This document shows, piece after piece, positions 14,439 through 23,306 of a stretch of DNA of 64,000 bases. The notes under the pieces are model-generated. The model worked only from the letters and a program-made list of their open reading frames with translations. It did not search any database and was not told the origin of the DNA. How positions within the stretch are numbered: position 1 is the first letter of the stretch; every line of letters begins with the position of its first letter. The DNA is from Bog-375 sp964654065 (GTDB lineage: Bacteria; Acidobacteriota; Terriglobia; Bryobacterales; Bryobacteraceae): positions 1 through 64,000 of the forward strand of contig CAZZHN010000001.1 in NCBI GenBank assembly GCA_964654065.1, given 5' to 3'. Position numbers and translations under genes: made by a program.

Positions 14439-17069
14439 ATGGACGCACCAGTCCGATCCGAGACACCGACGGTAGCCCTGGGAGCGGGCGGACAGCCTGC
14501 GCCGCCGCCAAGCTCCCAGTCCACCTCCGTGCCCGAGGAAGGCCGCTTCGTCGCGGGCACGCTGGTCGCAGGGCGCTACCGGATTATCTCCCTGCTCGGC
14601 CGCGGCGGCATGGGCGAAGTCTATCGCGCGACGGACCTGACGCTGGCGCAGCCGGTGGCTCTCAAATTCCTCCCCGATTCGGGGCCCGAGTCGCGCCGCA
14701 TGCTGGAGCGGTTCCACAACGAAGTCCGTGTTGCCCGCCAGGTATCGCACCCCAACGTTTGCCGCGTTTACGACGTCGGCGAGGCGGACGGCGTCCCCTA
14801 CATCTCGATGGAGTATGTGGATGGGGAGGACTTGGCATCGCTGCTGCAGCGCATTGGCAGGCTGCCGTCCGACAAGGCGATGGAGATTGCGCGCAAGATC
14901 TGCGCCGGTGTCGCCGCGGCGCACGACAAGGGAGTGATCCATCGCGATTTGAAACCCGCCAACATCATGCTGGACAAGCGCGGCAACGTGGTGATCATGG
15001 ATTTCGGGCTGGCCGCGATCGCAGACCAGTTATTCGGCGCCGAGGCGCGGAGCGGGACGCCGGCCTACATGGCGCCCGAGCAGCTGCGCGGCGAAGAAGT
15101 TACGGCCAAGAGCGATATCTATGCGCTGGGCCTGGTGCTTTACGAAGTGTTCACGGGCAAGCGGGCTTACGAAGGCGGCAGCGCGGCCGAACTCATCCGG
15201 CTGCAGGAGAGCGGGCAGATCGTGAGCATGTCGTCGATTGCGGCCGAGATCGACCCGGCGGTGGAGAAGGCGGTGCGCCGCTGTCTGGATCCGGTGCCGG
15301 CGAGGCGCCCGCCCAGCGCGCTGTCCGTGGCTGCTGCATTGCCGGGCGGCGATCCGCTGGCGGCGGCCCTGGCGGCCGGCGAGACGCCGTCACCGGATTT
15401 AGTTGCGGCATCGGGCAAGACGGAAGGACTCGCGCTGAAAGTCGCGGTCCCGCTGGTCCTGGGCCTGGGCGCTCTGATTATTGCCGTTCCCTTCCTGCGA
15501 ACCGGCGTCGAGTTGCACAGCTTCGTTCCGATGAACCTGTCGGCCGATACCCTGGCAGAAAAGGTCCGCGAGCAGGCCGCTCAATTCGGCTATCGGGCAG
15601 AGCCGGCCGATCGCAAGTATGACCTGCACTGGGCGTATGACGCCATGTGGGCTACCCACCAGGATATCCGGACGAAGCAGGACAAGCGCCGGTGGTTCGA
15701 GGCGGAGCCTCCGTTGCAGCTCGGTTACCGCGAAAGCCCGCTCCCATTGATCGCTCCACCCGACGGCGAGGTGACCGAAGAGCGCCCCGCGCCAATCGTT
15801 TCCGGCATGATCGAGGCGTGGGTCAACAGCAAAGGCGAACTGCGCCGGTTCGTCGCGGTTCCTCCTCAGGTGGATGCTTCTACCACCGCGCCGCCAATCG
15901 ACCCGCAATTGATCTCGCGCGCCACCGGGTTCGATCTTTCGAAGTGGCAGGAAACTGCGCCCCGATACACGCCGCTGTATGCATTTGACTGGCTGAAGGC
16001 GTGGAGGGGCCGGCACCCAACGTTGCCGATCGATATCACCGTGCAGGCGGCGGCCTGGCGCGGCCGTATCACCGAAGTGCAGGTGATTTGGCCGTGGACC
16101 ATCGCCGGGCGGGTGCCCGAATCGCGCCAGGGCTCGGCTGACAGTTCCAGGATATCCCTGATCGAGAAGGTGACGTCCGGGTTGGTGATCCTGTTCTCGG
16201 TGTTCCTTGCCGTGCGCAATCTCCGAGCGGGGCGAGGAGACCGGCGGGGCGCGGCCCGGTTGGCATCGGCAGTCCTCGTTTTGGAAGCGCTGGCGTGGGT
16301 ATTCTGGGCACACTGGGTTGCGGACATCGGAATGCTGCAGGTTTTCGCCACCAACGCCGCGGGCTGGGTGAGCGCGGCGGTCCTGATCTGGTTCCTGTAT
16401 ATCGGTCTCGAACCGGAAGTGCGCGCGCGGTGGCCGAGATCGATCGTAAGCTGGAGCCGCGTTCTGGCCGGCCGATGGCAGGACCCGCTGGTGGCGGCGG
16501 ATGTGCTGTGGGGAGCGCTGGTGGGCGTGGCGATCGTGGCAATGTTCATCGGGACCAATTGGTGGGACGTTCAACACGGGGGCGGCAGCCCGCTGGCGAA
16601 TGCGGACGTCGGCGCCAGCACACGGCACTGGATTTCGCACATCCTCAACAGGGCACGAGAGGCTGCGGAGTTCGGTCTGCTCGTCGTATTCGCAATTTTC
16701 TGTCTGCGGGCAGTCTTTCGCACGGACTGGCTGGCGTCTATCGCCGTGGCAATTCTCTTTGCGGCTCAGGAAAACGAAGCATGGCAAGGCCACGCGATCG
16801 TGAACTTCGCGTTCTACGTGTTCATTTTCGCCATACTGACATTCATCATGCTGCGCCTGGGCCTGGTGTCCACCATGGTGGCGATCTTCTTTGCCAACAT
16901 CCTGCTGGAAACGCCAGGTGCACAGACGCTGTCCAAGCCCTACGAGTGGACGGTGATCGCTTATCCCGCGCTGGCGCTGGCGATCATCGCCTGGGCATTC
17001 TGGCGGACGTCAGGCCATCGACTGTTGGAGATCAGGTCCGATACGCTGGTGTCTGGGACGGCGAGTTGA
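14439..17069 (+). CDS. Ser/Thr protein kinase fused to a polytopic membrane domain
   Basis: The 876-residue protein starts with a Pro/Ser-rich linker. A Hanks-type kinase domain follows (about 46-300): glycine loop LLGRGGMGEVY 52-62, lysine 76 in VALKF, catalytic HRDLKPAN at 168-175, DFG 188-190 and GTPAYMAPEQ 206-215, so it should be active. One membrane helix (about 333-353) leads to an external domain of roughly 210 residues. The C-terminal 290 residues form around eight more membrane helices. This kinase-plus-polytopic design is typical of acidobacterial genomes; the ligand is unknown. A repeat cluster follows the gene. Confidence 0.93.
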   Translation: MDAPVRSETPTVALGAGGQPAPPPSSQSTSVPEEGRFVAGTLVAGRYRIISLLGRGGMGEVYRATDLTLAQPVALKFLPDSGPESRRMLERFHNEVRVARQVSHPNVCRVYDVGEADGVPYISMEYVDGEDLASLLQRIGRLPSDKAMEIARKICAGVAAAHDKGVIHRDLKPANIMLDKRGNVVIMDFGLAAIADQLFGAEARSGTPAYMAPEQLRGEEVTAKSDIYALGLVLYEVFTGKRAYEGGSAAELIRLQESGQIVSMSSIAAEIDPAVEKAVRRCLDPVPARRPPSALSVAAALPGGDPLAAALAAGETPSPDLVAASGKTEGLALKVAVPLVLGLGALIIAVPFLRTGVELHSFVPMNLSADTLAEKVREQAAQFGYRAEPADRKYDLHWAYDAMWATHQDIRTKQDKRRWFEAEPPLQLGYRESPLPLIAPPDGEVTEERPAPIVSGMIEAWVNSKGELRRFVAVPPQVDASTTAPPIDPQLISRATGFDLSKWQETAPRYTPLYAFDWLKAWRGRHPTLPIDITVQAAAWRGRITEVQVIWPWTIAGRVPESRQGSADSSRISLIEKVTSGLVILFSVFLAVRNLRAGRGDRRGAARLASAVLVLEALAWVFWAHWVADIGMLQVFATNAAGWVSAAVLIWFLYIGLEPEVRARWPRSIVSWSRVLAGRWQDPLVAADVLWGALVGVAIVAMFIGTNWWDVQHGGGSPLANADVGASTRHWISHILNRAREAAEFGLLVVFAIFCLRAVFRTDWLASIAVAILFAAQENEAWQGHAIVNFAFYVFIFAILTFIMLRLGLVSTMVAIFFANILLETPGAQTLSKPYEWTVIAYPALALAIIAWAFWRTSGHRLLEIRSDTLVSGTAS

Positions 17070-17072
17070 AAA

Positions 17073-17144
17073 CACCGGCGGCAAGACCGCCGGCGCTACC
17101 AGCACAAGGATTGACAGACGACAAAAGGCGATCGTCTGTCCTAC
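17073..17144. repeat. Two adjacent REP-like palindromes (families A and C)
   Basis: Family A: CCGGCGG-caaga-CCGCCGG (17075-17093) followed by CGCTACC. Family C: GACAGACGA (17113-17121) / TCGTCTGTC (17132-17140) followed by CTACC. Both units end in CTACC. Relatives lie at 30527, 61249-61335 (A) and 58744-58826 (C). Confidence 0.8.
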
Positions 17145-17163
17145 CGGCTGAGGTGAAAACAAA

Positions 17164-18324
17164 TTAAAGCGCGATCTCCGGCACCTTGAGCCAGGTGCGC
17201 TTGCGCCAGGACTCGAGGCCTAACTCGGCGAGCTGGACGCCTTTGGCGGCTTCGAGCAGGCCCCAGGGGAACGGCTCGCCTTTCACGACGTGGCGCAGGA
17301 AGAGTTCCCACTGGCGCTTGAAGGCGTTATCGAAGGTGTCCTGATCGGGCACTTTCTGCCAGCCATCGAAGAAATCGAGTGGGCTTTCGACATCGGGGTT
17401 CCAGACCGGCCGCGGCGTGGCTCCGTAGGATTGAATCCAGCAGTCGCGCAGGCCGGCAACCGCGCTGCCGAGTGTGCCATCCACCTGCAGGGTCAGCAGG
17501 TCGTCGCGCCTCACGCGCACGCACCAGGAGGAATTGAAGTGAGCAATGATGCCGCTGGCCAGCTCGAAGGTGGCGTAGGCGGCATCGTCGGCAGTGGCCT
17601 GGTAGGGTTGACCGGCCTCGTTCCAGCGGCGCGGAATGTGGGTGGCGCCGAGGCAGGAAACGGCCTCGACGGCGCCGAAAAGATTGTCGAGCACATAGCG
17701 CCAGTGGCACAACATATCCACGATGATGCCGCCGCCCTCTTCCTTGCGGTAATTCCAGGAAGGGCGCTGTGCCGGGACGTGGTCGCCCTCGAACACCCAG
17801 TAGCCGAATTCGCCGCGCACCGAAAGAATGCGGCCGAAGAAGCCTTGCTGCTTGAGATTCGCAAGTTTCAGCAGGCCTGGCAGCCACAGCTTGTCCTGCA
17901 CCACGCCGTGTTTGACCTGGGCGCTCTCCGCGAGGCGGTAAAGATCGAGCGCGGCCGCGAGCGACTCTGCCACAGGCTTTTCGCAGTACACGTGCTTGCC
18001 GGCGGCGATGGCCTGGCGCACCGCGGCGGCGCGGCGGTCGGTGGTTTGCGCGTCGAAGTAAATCGCATATGCGGGATCGGCCAGCGCCTGGTCCAGATTC
18101 ACGGACCAGGGCATGCCGCCGCACTCCGCTGCGATGGCTTCCAGTTTGGCCGCGTTGCGACCCACCAGGAGCGGGCGCGGCATGATGCTTTCGTTCTCAT
18201 TGAGGCGCACCCCACCCTGCTGCATGATGGCGTAAATGGAGCGGCGCAGGTGCTGGTTCAGCCCCATGCGCCCCGTGACGCCGTTCATGATGATGCCGAC
18301 GGAGTGCTGGGCGCGCCCGCTCAT
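17164..18324 (-). CDS. Gfo/Idh/MocA-family oxidoreductase
   Basis: ATG 18324 overlaps the stop of the cupin gene (ATGA). The 386-residue protein has a Rossmann NAD(P)-binding domain. Family motifs are AIAAGKHVYCEKPVAESLAA near 125-145 (with the EKP lysine) and a C-terminal GFO_IDH_MocA barrel (GGGIIVDMLCHWRYVLDNL, where the His is typical). An unusual N-terminus, IIMNGVTGRMGLNQHLRRSI, replaces the classic GxGxxG with GVTGRMG. Likely a sugar or polyol dehydrogenase in a permease-cupin-dehydrogenase operon. Confidence 0.88.
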   Translation of the reverse strand: MSGRAQHSVGIIMNGVTGRMGLNQHLRRSIYAIMQQGGVRLNENESIMPRPLLVGRNAAKLEAIAAECGGMPWSVNLDQALADPAYAIYFDAQTTDRRAAAVRQAIAAGKHVYCEKPVAESLAAALDLYRLAESAQVKHGVVQDKLWLPGLLKLANLKQQGFFGRILSVRGEFGYWVFEGDHVPAQRPSWNYRKEEGGGIIVDMLCHWRYVLDNLFGAVEAVSCLGATHIPRRWNEAGQPYQATADDAAYATFELASGIIAHFNSSWCVRVRRDDLLTLQVDGTLGSAVAGLRDCWIQSYGATPRPVWNPDVESPLDFFDGWQKVPDQDTFDNAFKRQWELFLRHVVKGEPFPWGLLEAAKGVQLAELGLESWRKRTWLKVPEIAL

Positions 18325-18773
18325 GCCTTTGGTTCCTTGTCGGTGCACTGGGGCCACGCGCCGGCGGGCAGCGGAGGCGCGTCCACTCCCGCGCGGGGCA
18401 GCGTGCCGTCCAGTTCCTGCCGCCAGTGCGCGACGTCGCCGGCGGGTCCATAGCAGTAGATCATCCGCATGGGCTCGGCACTGGTGTTGGTGAGCTGATG
18501 AAACACGCGCGGCGGAATGTAGACCACCTGGCCGGTGTGGACCGCCATCCTTTCCTCGCCGAGGCACATTTCACCGGCGCCCTTGACGATGAAGTAGATC
18601 TCCTCCTGTTCCTGGTTGTGCCAGGGCACCTGGCCGCCATTGGGCTCGAGTGTGACCTGCCCGAGGGAAAAGCTGGCGGCCTGGATGGGGCTGGCGCCAC
18701 CCACCAGGTTCTGCGTGCGGCGGCGGGCCGGGAAGGACCGCCCGACGGTGGCGGCAAGATCGGCGATGATCAT
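18321..18773 (-). CDS. Cupin-domain protein
   Basis: The 150-residue protein is a single cupin with both metal motifs: VPWHNQEQEEIYFIVKGAGE (His, then Glu) and GQVVYIPPRVFHQLTNTS (His). It overlaps both neighbours by ATGA, so the three genes form one coupled operon. Position next to a Gfo/Idh oxidoreductase suggests an isomerase or epimerase acting on the same sugar-like substrate, or a sensor of it; this is inference. Confidence 0.85.
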   Translation of the reverse strand: MIIADLAATVGRSFPARRRTQNLVGGASPIQAASFSLGQVTLEPNGGQVPWHNQEQEEIYFIVKGAGEMCLGEERMAVHTGQVVYIPPRVFHQLTNTSAEPMRMIYCYGPAGDVAHWRQELDGTLPRAGVDAPPLPAGAWPQCTDKEPKA

Positions 18774-20113
18774 GGTTTTCGGAATCGCTCTCCTACAAAA
18801 TAGGCTACAACGCCCAGCGCCATCAGGATGCCACCAAACTGGAGCGCATTGATGGGACCTACCGGCTCGGCATCATTGCGCACCGCGGTGAGCACCATCA
18901 GGGCGGCAGGCGGGATGCCCACGGCGATGGCGCCGGCCAGGCCGCCGGGCACACGGTAAGGCCTTGCCAGATGAGGTTCGCGAACGCGCAGCGCCAGCAG
19001 CGCGGCGAACTCCAGGAGAATGCTGGAGCCGGTGAGGAGCATGTCGAGCATGACCAGCTTGCTGAAGGGCAGCGCCAGGCCGAGCGCCCAGGCGGCGGCG
19101 CAGGCGAGAATGGCCCAGCGCGGGGCGCCGGTTTTCGGATCGCGGCGCGCGAAGATGCGGGGCAAGAACCCGTCATCGGCCAGAGCCGCGGGCACGCGGG
19201 AGAGCACCATGGTCAACGCGTTGAGTGATCCGGCCGCGCCGAGCATGCCGCCGGCCGTGATCCCCAGCGCAACCACCGCGCCCGCCACGCCGGTCCCGAG
19301 GACAGCGCGCCCGATGTCGGCCCAGCCGCCGGTCTCCCAGCGGCCGGCATCGAGACCGGTGAGCGCCACCGCGCCGATGGGCAGCACGTAGCCGAGCGCC
19401 ACCAGCGCCACCGCGCCCGCCATCGCCCGCGGATAGGTGCGCTGCGGGTTCTCGACCTCGCCCGCCACCGTGGACGTGTTGTCCCAGCCCATGTAGTTCC
19501 ACATCGCCACCAGCACGCCGCCGAGGATGTCGGCGTGTCGCGCGGCCGCCGGCGAGGGACCTGCGCGCGCGGCGAACATGCCGTGATGAAACAGCGACGC
19601 CACGGCCAACACGGCGAACGGGCTCAGCAGCAGAACGCCCATTACGACCGAACTGCCGCCGACAGTCTTGGCGCCCAGCAGGTTCCACGCCGCCGCGGCC
19701 GCGATCAAGCCGACTGCGATCCAGGTAGCCCGTTGGCCGGTGGTCATGGCAGGAAGGAAGTGTGCCAGGTAACTGACGAACAGCGTGGGATAGAGCGCCA
19801 TATCGAAGACGCTGCCTACCAGCGACAGCCAGGCTTCCTGGAATCCCCAGAACCGGCCCATGCCGCGCCGGACCCAGACGTAGTAACCGCCGTCTTCCGG
19901 CAGTGCGGTGGACAGTTCGCTCACCATCAGGGCCGTCGGGAAGGCCCAAAGCGAGGGTGTGAGCAGCAGGATGAGAATCGCGCCGCCATAGCCGGCTTTA
20001 GCGACGGTATCCTCCAACCCAAATGGCCCGCCCGAAACAATGAAATAGGTGGCCGCGATCAGCGGCAGCAGCGCGAGCTTGCGGGCAGGCGACGGCGCAG
20101 GAGGCGCAGACAT
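18770..20113 (-). CDS. APC-superfamily permease
   Basis: 447 residues with about 12 membrane helices. The first helix holds the APC unwound-helix motif region IAATYFIVSGGPFGLEDTV, followed by TALMVSELSTALPEDGGYYVWV and WNYMGWDNTSTVAGEVENP, both typical of amino acid/amine APC transporters. First gene of a three-gene operon with a cupin and an oxidoreductase. Substrate unknown. Confidence 0.9.
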   Translation of the reverse strand: MSAPPAPSPARKLALLPLIAATYFIVSGGPFGLEDTVAKAGYGGAILILLLTPSLWAFPTALMVSELSTALPEDGGYYVWVRRGMGRFWGFQEAWLSLVGSVFDMALYPTLFVSYLAHFLPAMTTGQRATWIAVGLIAAAAAWNLLGAKTVGGSSVVMGVLLLSPFAVLAVASLFHHGMFAARAGPSPAAARHADILGGVLVAMWNYMGWDNTSTVAGEVENPQRTYPRAMAGAVALVALGYVLPIGAVALTGLDAGRWETGGWADIGRAVLGTGVAGAVVALGITAGGMLGAAGSLNALTMVLSRVPAALADDGFLPRIFARRDPKTGAPRWAILACAAAWALGLALPFSKLVMLDMLLTGSSILLEFAALLALRVREPHLARPYRVPGGLAGAIAVGIPPAALMVLTAVRNDAEPVGPINALQFGGILMALGVVAYFVGERFRKP

Positions 20114-20238
20114 CTTATCAGGGTAGGCGAAGTGGAAGGGAAGTCAAGAGGCGCTTGTTCCGTCGCACCCGACAACGTAACTCAGCACACCCTTTGAAAA
20201 GTTCGGCCGCGCGGTTTGGGCTGCGGTCCAGCCCAAGC

Positions 20239-20260
20239 GGGGCCGGGCGTGCCCGGCCCC
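20239..20260. repeat. Perfect palindrome (family B)
   Basis: GGGGCCGGGC-gt-GCCCGGCCCC, followed by TACG, in the 220-base gap between the permease and the DUF6582 gene. The same core followed by CTACG recurs at 58712-58731. No T-run is present, so it is not an obvious terminator. Confidence 0.75.
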
Positions 20261-20337
20261 TACGAGTCCGTGGTAGGCGCTAGGCATCCCTGGCGCGCGG
20301 GCCGCGCAGCGAAAATGCGAATCGTACTTACGAGCGG

Positions 20338-20574
20338 CTAACTCAGTTGCCGCCAGTCTTGCTCGTTCAACTCTACCTTGTGCTTCTTCGCAGCGGATTT
20401 GATGCGTTTCCAGGCGGCGTCGCGTTCCGAGTCGGTCACCCCTTCCACCTGTTTGAAGCGGGCGATTGCGTTGCGCACGTGAGCAGCGTCATGGATGGGC
20501 TCCTTCCGCTCCTTTGGGAAAGCGAAGTTCTCATCGGCGATATGGTCGCGGCTAGCTTCAGTGATCTTGGACAT
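20338..20574 (-). CDS. DUF6582-type small protein
   Basis: The 78-residue protein contains the family segment NFAFPKERKEPIHDAAHVRN, then AIARFKQVEGVTDSERDAAW and a Lys-rich helix, ending in EQDWRQLS. Such domains occur alone or at the end of phage prohead-protease-like proteins. Nothing phage-like surrounds it, so here it is a stand-alone gene of unknown function. Confidence 0.75.
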   Translation of the reverse strand: MSKITEASRDHIADENFAFPKERKEPIHDAAHVRNAIARFKQVEGVTDSERDAAWKRIKSAAKKHKVELNEQDWRQLS

Positions 20575-20644
20575 GCTGCCAAGCGAGCAATCCGTGGGCC
20601 AATTACTGGCCGGTCGTTGCTTACTGAGCCTTACCGTTCAGCCC

Positions 20645-21469
20645 TCATTCTCCGTAGCTAATCTCCCCCTGCCTGGCCGAGTAGGCGGTGTAGACCAGCA
20701 GCAGGAGGGAGACGGCGAGCAGGCCGGGGATGGCAAGCCATACGGGGGTGGGGTCTGTTTCCACCACGATCAGGTTGAGCGGGGGCGGCAGAGGGACTTC
20801 CACCGGGCACAGATTCTTCAGGTAGAAAATCACGCTGATCTTCTTGAGCACAGATGGCAGGAACGGGTTGAGCGCCTCCCACACGTACACCACCGCAGCC
20901 GGAATCATGGGATTGCGGAAGAGGAGGCCGCACATCAGGAACACGGCGCCGTATCCGACGGCCGCCAGGGCCGCGGTGAGCGTGTACCAGCCGAGCTGGC
21001 TGAGGCCGGGGCCGTGCCAGATATAGTTCGAGTAAGCGGCGCCGAAATGGCGCCCGATTAACAGGAATGAGGCCGCCGCGCTGCCCGCGAAGAGCACCGC
21101 CGCCATGGCCAGCCCGGCGAGATACTTCCCCGCCACCAGCATCTCGCGCCGCATCGGAGTGAGGTAGTAATAGTGCAGGGTCTTTTCCAGCATTTCCCCG
21201 CGGAACAGGCTGGAGAAGATGCCCACGCAGCCGAAGAAAATGGCGCCGCGCAGGTAGAAGAACTGAAACATGGCGGCGTAGCCGATGCTGTCGTCGCCGA
21301 TGCTATGGCCGGAGGACGACCGGCCCATTTCAAACAGCCAGTGCATGGCGGTGATCGCCACCGGCCCCAGGGCGAGGAGATAAATCCACCAGCCGCGCCT
21401 GGAGAAAAACGTCTTCCGCCATTCCAACCGCAGGACGGCGCGGATCTGCCGCATCCACAGGGCGTTCAT
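20645..21469 (-). CDS. ABC transporter permease (ABC-2 type)
   Basis: 274 residues with six predicted membrane helices and no binding-protein features. The N-terminal LRLEWRKTFFSRRGWWIYLL and the segment FRGEMLEKTLHYYYLTPMRR are typical of ABC-2 exporter permeases. Its ATG overlaps the stop of the ATPase gene (ATGA). Last gene of the sigma/anti-sigma/exporter operon. The exported substrate cannot be read from sequence. Confidence 0.88.
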   Translation of the reverse strand: MNALWMRQIRAVLRLEWRKTFFSRRGWWIYLLALGPVAITAMHWLFEMGRSSSGHSIGDDSIGYAAMFQFFYLRGAIFFGCVGIFSSLFRGEMLEKTLHYYYLTPMRREMLVAGKYLAGLAMAAVLFAGSAAASFLLIGRHFGAAYSNYIWHGPGLSQLGWYTLTAALAAVGYGAVFLMCGLLFRNPMIPAAVVYVWEALNPFLPSVLKKISVIFYLKNLCPVEVPLPPPLNLIVVETDPTPVWLAIPGLLAVSLLLLVYTAYSARQGEISYGE

Positions 21470-22407
21470 ACCGTGCCTCCCTCGCCGATCAGGTACTGGT
21501 AGACCGAATTCACGTCGTCGTCCGCCGGCGCCACGGATTCCACTTCCATGCCGGTATCCAGAATTACGCGGTTCAACAGCAGGTAGAAGGCGTCGGCATC
21601 CTTGGTGCGCAATAGCAGGTTGCGGCCGTCGGCCTGGATCTTCGCTTCCACGACGTGGTTCTGCGCGAAGAGGCGCGAGGCCAGCTCTGCCGGGCGGTCG
21701 CAGCGCACCAGGATCTGCATCGGCTGCTCGCGGACTTCGCTGCGGACGCCCTGAATCTGCCCTTCGGCCACCACATAGCCGTGGCTGAGCAAAATCACCT
21801 GGTCGGAAATGGAATCCACTTCATGCAGGATGTGGCTGGAAACGATGACGTGCCTGCCGGCGGCGCCCCACTCGCGAAACAGGGCGATGGTTTCGGCGCG
21901 CGCCATCGGGTCCAGGCCGTTGAGCGGCTCGTCGAGAACGAGTACGCGCGGGTCGTGAGCCATGGCCTGGGCCAGCTTGACGCGCTGCCGCATGCCCTTG
22001 CTATAGGCAGCCACCTGGCGGCCCGCGGCGGGCATCATGTTCACCTTCTGCAGCGCGGATACGGCGCGCTCGCGCGCTTCCTCCTGGCTCATGCCGTAGA
22101 GCAGCAGGTAGGAGTAAATGAACTGGAAGCCGGTGAGCCCCTTGGGAAAGGCGTCGAACTGGGTGCAGTAACCGAGCAGGCGGCCGATTTGCTGGGGCTG
22201 GTCGGGCGCGACGCCGAGCACGCTGATCTCGCCGCGCGTGGCGCGCAGCAGCCCGGTCATCAGGTTCATCAAGGTAGTCTTACCGGAGCCGTTCGGCCCC
22301 ACCAGGCTGGTGATGCCGGGCGGAATGTTCAGAGTGACGTCGTTGATGCCCAGCACTTCCCCGTAGAAGCGCGAAACGCCGGCGAAGGTGATATGGGTGT
22401 CGCTCAC
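21466..22407 (-). CDS. ABC transporter ATP-binding protein
   Basis: GTG 22407 is chosen because GGAGGTG precedes it and it overlaps the upstream stop (GTGA). 313 residues: Walker A LVGPNGSGKTTLMNL (about 35), Q-loop, signature YSKGMRQRVKLAQAM, Walker B VLVLDEPLNGLDP and H-loop VIVSSHIL. The last 90 residues form the C-terminal extension usual for ABC-2 ATPases. Pairs with the downstream permease. Confidence 0.93.
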   Translation of the reverse strand: MSDTHITFAGVSRFYGEVLGINDVTLNIPPGITSLVGPNGSGKTTLMNLMTGLLRATRGEISVLGVAPDQPQQIGRLLGYCTQFDAFPKGLTGFQFIYSYLLLYGMSQEEARERAVSALQKVNMMPAAGRQVAAYSKGMRQRVKLAQAMAHDPRVLVLDEPLNGLDPMARAETIALFREWGAAGRHVIVSSHILHEVDSISDQVILLSHGYVVAEGQIQGVRSEVREQPMQILVRCDRPAELASRLFAQNHVVEAKIQADGRNLLLRTKDADAFYLLLNRVILDTGMEVESVAPADDDVNSVYQYLIGEGGTV

Positions 22408-23306
22408 CGCACCACCTCCGCGCCGCGGATCTTGCGCGCCAGCATATAGAGACAGATCAGCGCCAGCACGGCCAGCCCCACCCAGCTCGTCCATAACGGC
22501 AGCGTCTCACCGCGCGGGGCGCGAAAGAAGACGGCGCCATTGGTGACCGGGTGGTCGCCTTCGAACAGCCACACCCAGACCGATCCCACCAGGTAGCTGA
22601 TATTGAACAAGTGGCCCCAGTTGGTGCGCTCGACGCCGTTGATGACCGCGCCGAAGGCGGATGCCACGAAGAACACCCCGAACATCAAGGCGCCGGCCGC
22701 CGCGCGCCACTTCACCCACGCGGAAAGCGCCAGCGCCAGAAGCGCCAGCAGCAGAATCCAGACCCAGGCGCCGAAGAAGAGGCCGCTCGCGATGCGCGCG
22801 TGATCCACCGCCCAACTCCAGCCCTCCAGGTAGCTTTCCAGGCCAAACAAGAGCAGCCCCGGCACCCAGGTCATGAGCGAAAGCAGGATCAAGAGCACGG
22901 ACATCTTGCTGAGCACATATTCGGCGCGCGAGAACGGCCGCGCCAGATAGAGCGATAGCGCGTTGTTGGTAAGGTCGGGCGACACCTGGCTGGGCCCCAC
23001 AAACGCGGCCAGAAACAGCGCCATCATGCTCTGCCAGCCGAGCAGAGAAAGGAAGAAGACGACGTTGATGGTGATGAGCCGCTGCGCGCCCTGCGCGTTG
23101 ATGAGGCTCAGCGCGCTGGCGTTGTGCTGGACATAAATGATGATGGCGCAGACCAGCGGGTAAAGGAAGCTGGCGAAGAAGAAAATGGAAAGAAACCGGC
23201 GCCGGTGGAGATCTTCGAACGCGTAGCGCGGAATCACCAGCAGGCGCGCCCAATGGGCCGTCAAGGCGCCTTCGTACGGCCGGTAGGTCTTCTTATAGAC
23301 GGCCAT
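22404..23306 (-). CDS. ABC transporter permease (ABC-2 type)
   Basis: 300 residues. The N-terminus AVYKKTYRPYEGALTAHWAR has the Y-x-x-Y-x-G element seen in many acidobacterial ABC-2 permeases. Six membrane helices follow, ending in a short basic tail. It overlaps the upstream ATPase gene by 14 bases and the downstream ATPase gene by GTGA. Probably forms an exporter with the 23293-24237 ATPase. Confidence 0.88.
   Translation of the reverse strand: MAVYKKTYRPYEGALTAHWARLLVIPRYAFEDLHRRRFLSIFFFASFLYPLVCAIIIYVQHNASALSLINAQGAQRLITINVVFFLSLLGWQSMMALFLAAFVGPSQVSPDLTNNALSLYLARPFSRAEYVLSKMSVLLILLSLMTWVPGLLLFGLESYLEGWSWAVDHARIASGLFFGAWVWILLLALLALALSAWVKWRAAAGALMFGVFFVASAFGAVINGVERTNWGHLFNISYLVGSVWVWLFEGDHPVTNGAVFFRAPRGETLPLWTSWVGLAVLALICLYMLARKIRGAEVVR

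Noticed and set aside
15399..16793. 464-codon minus-strand reading opposite the kinase gene
   Set aside because: Antisense shadow; composition rich in Arg, Pro and His with no motif.
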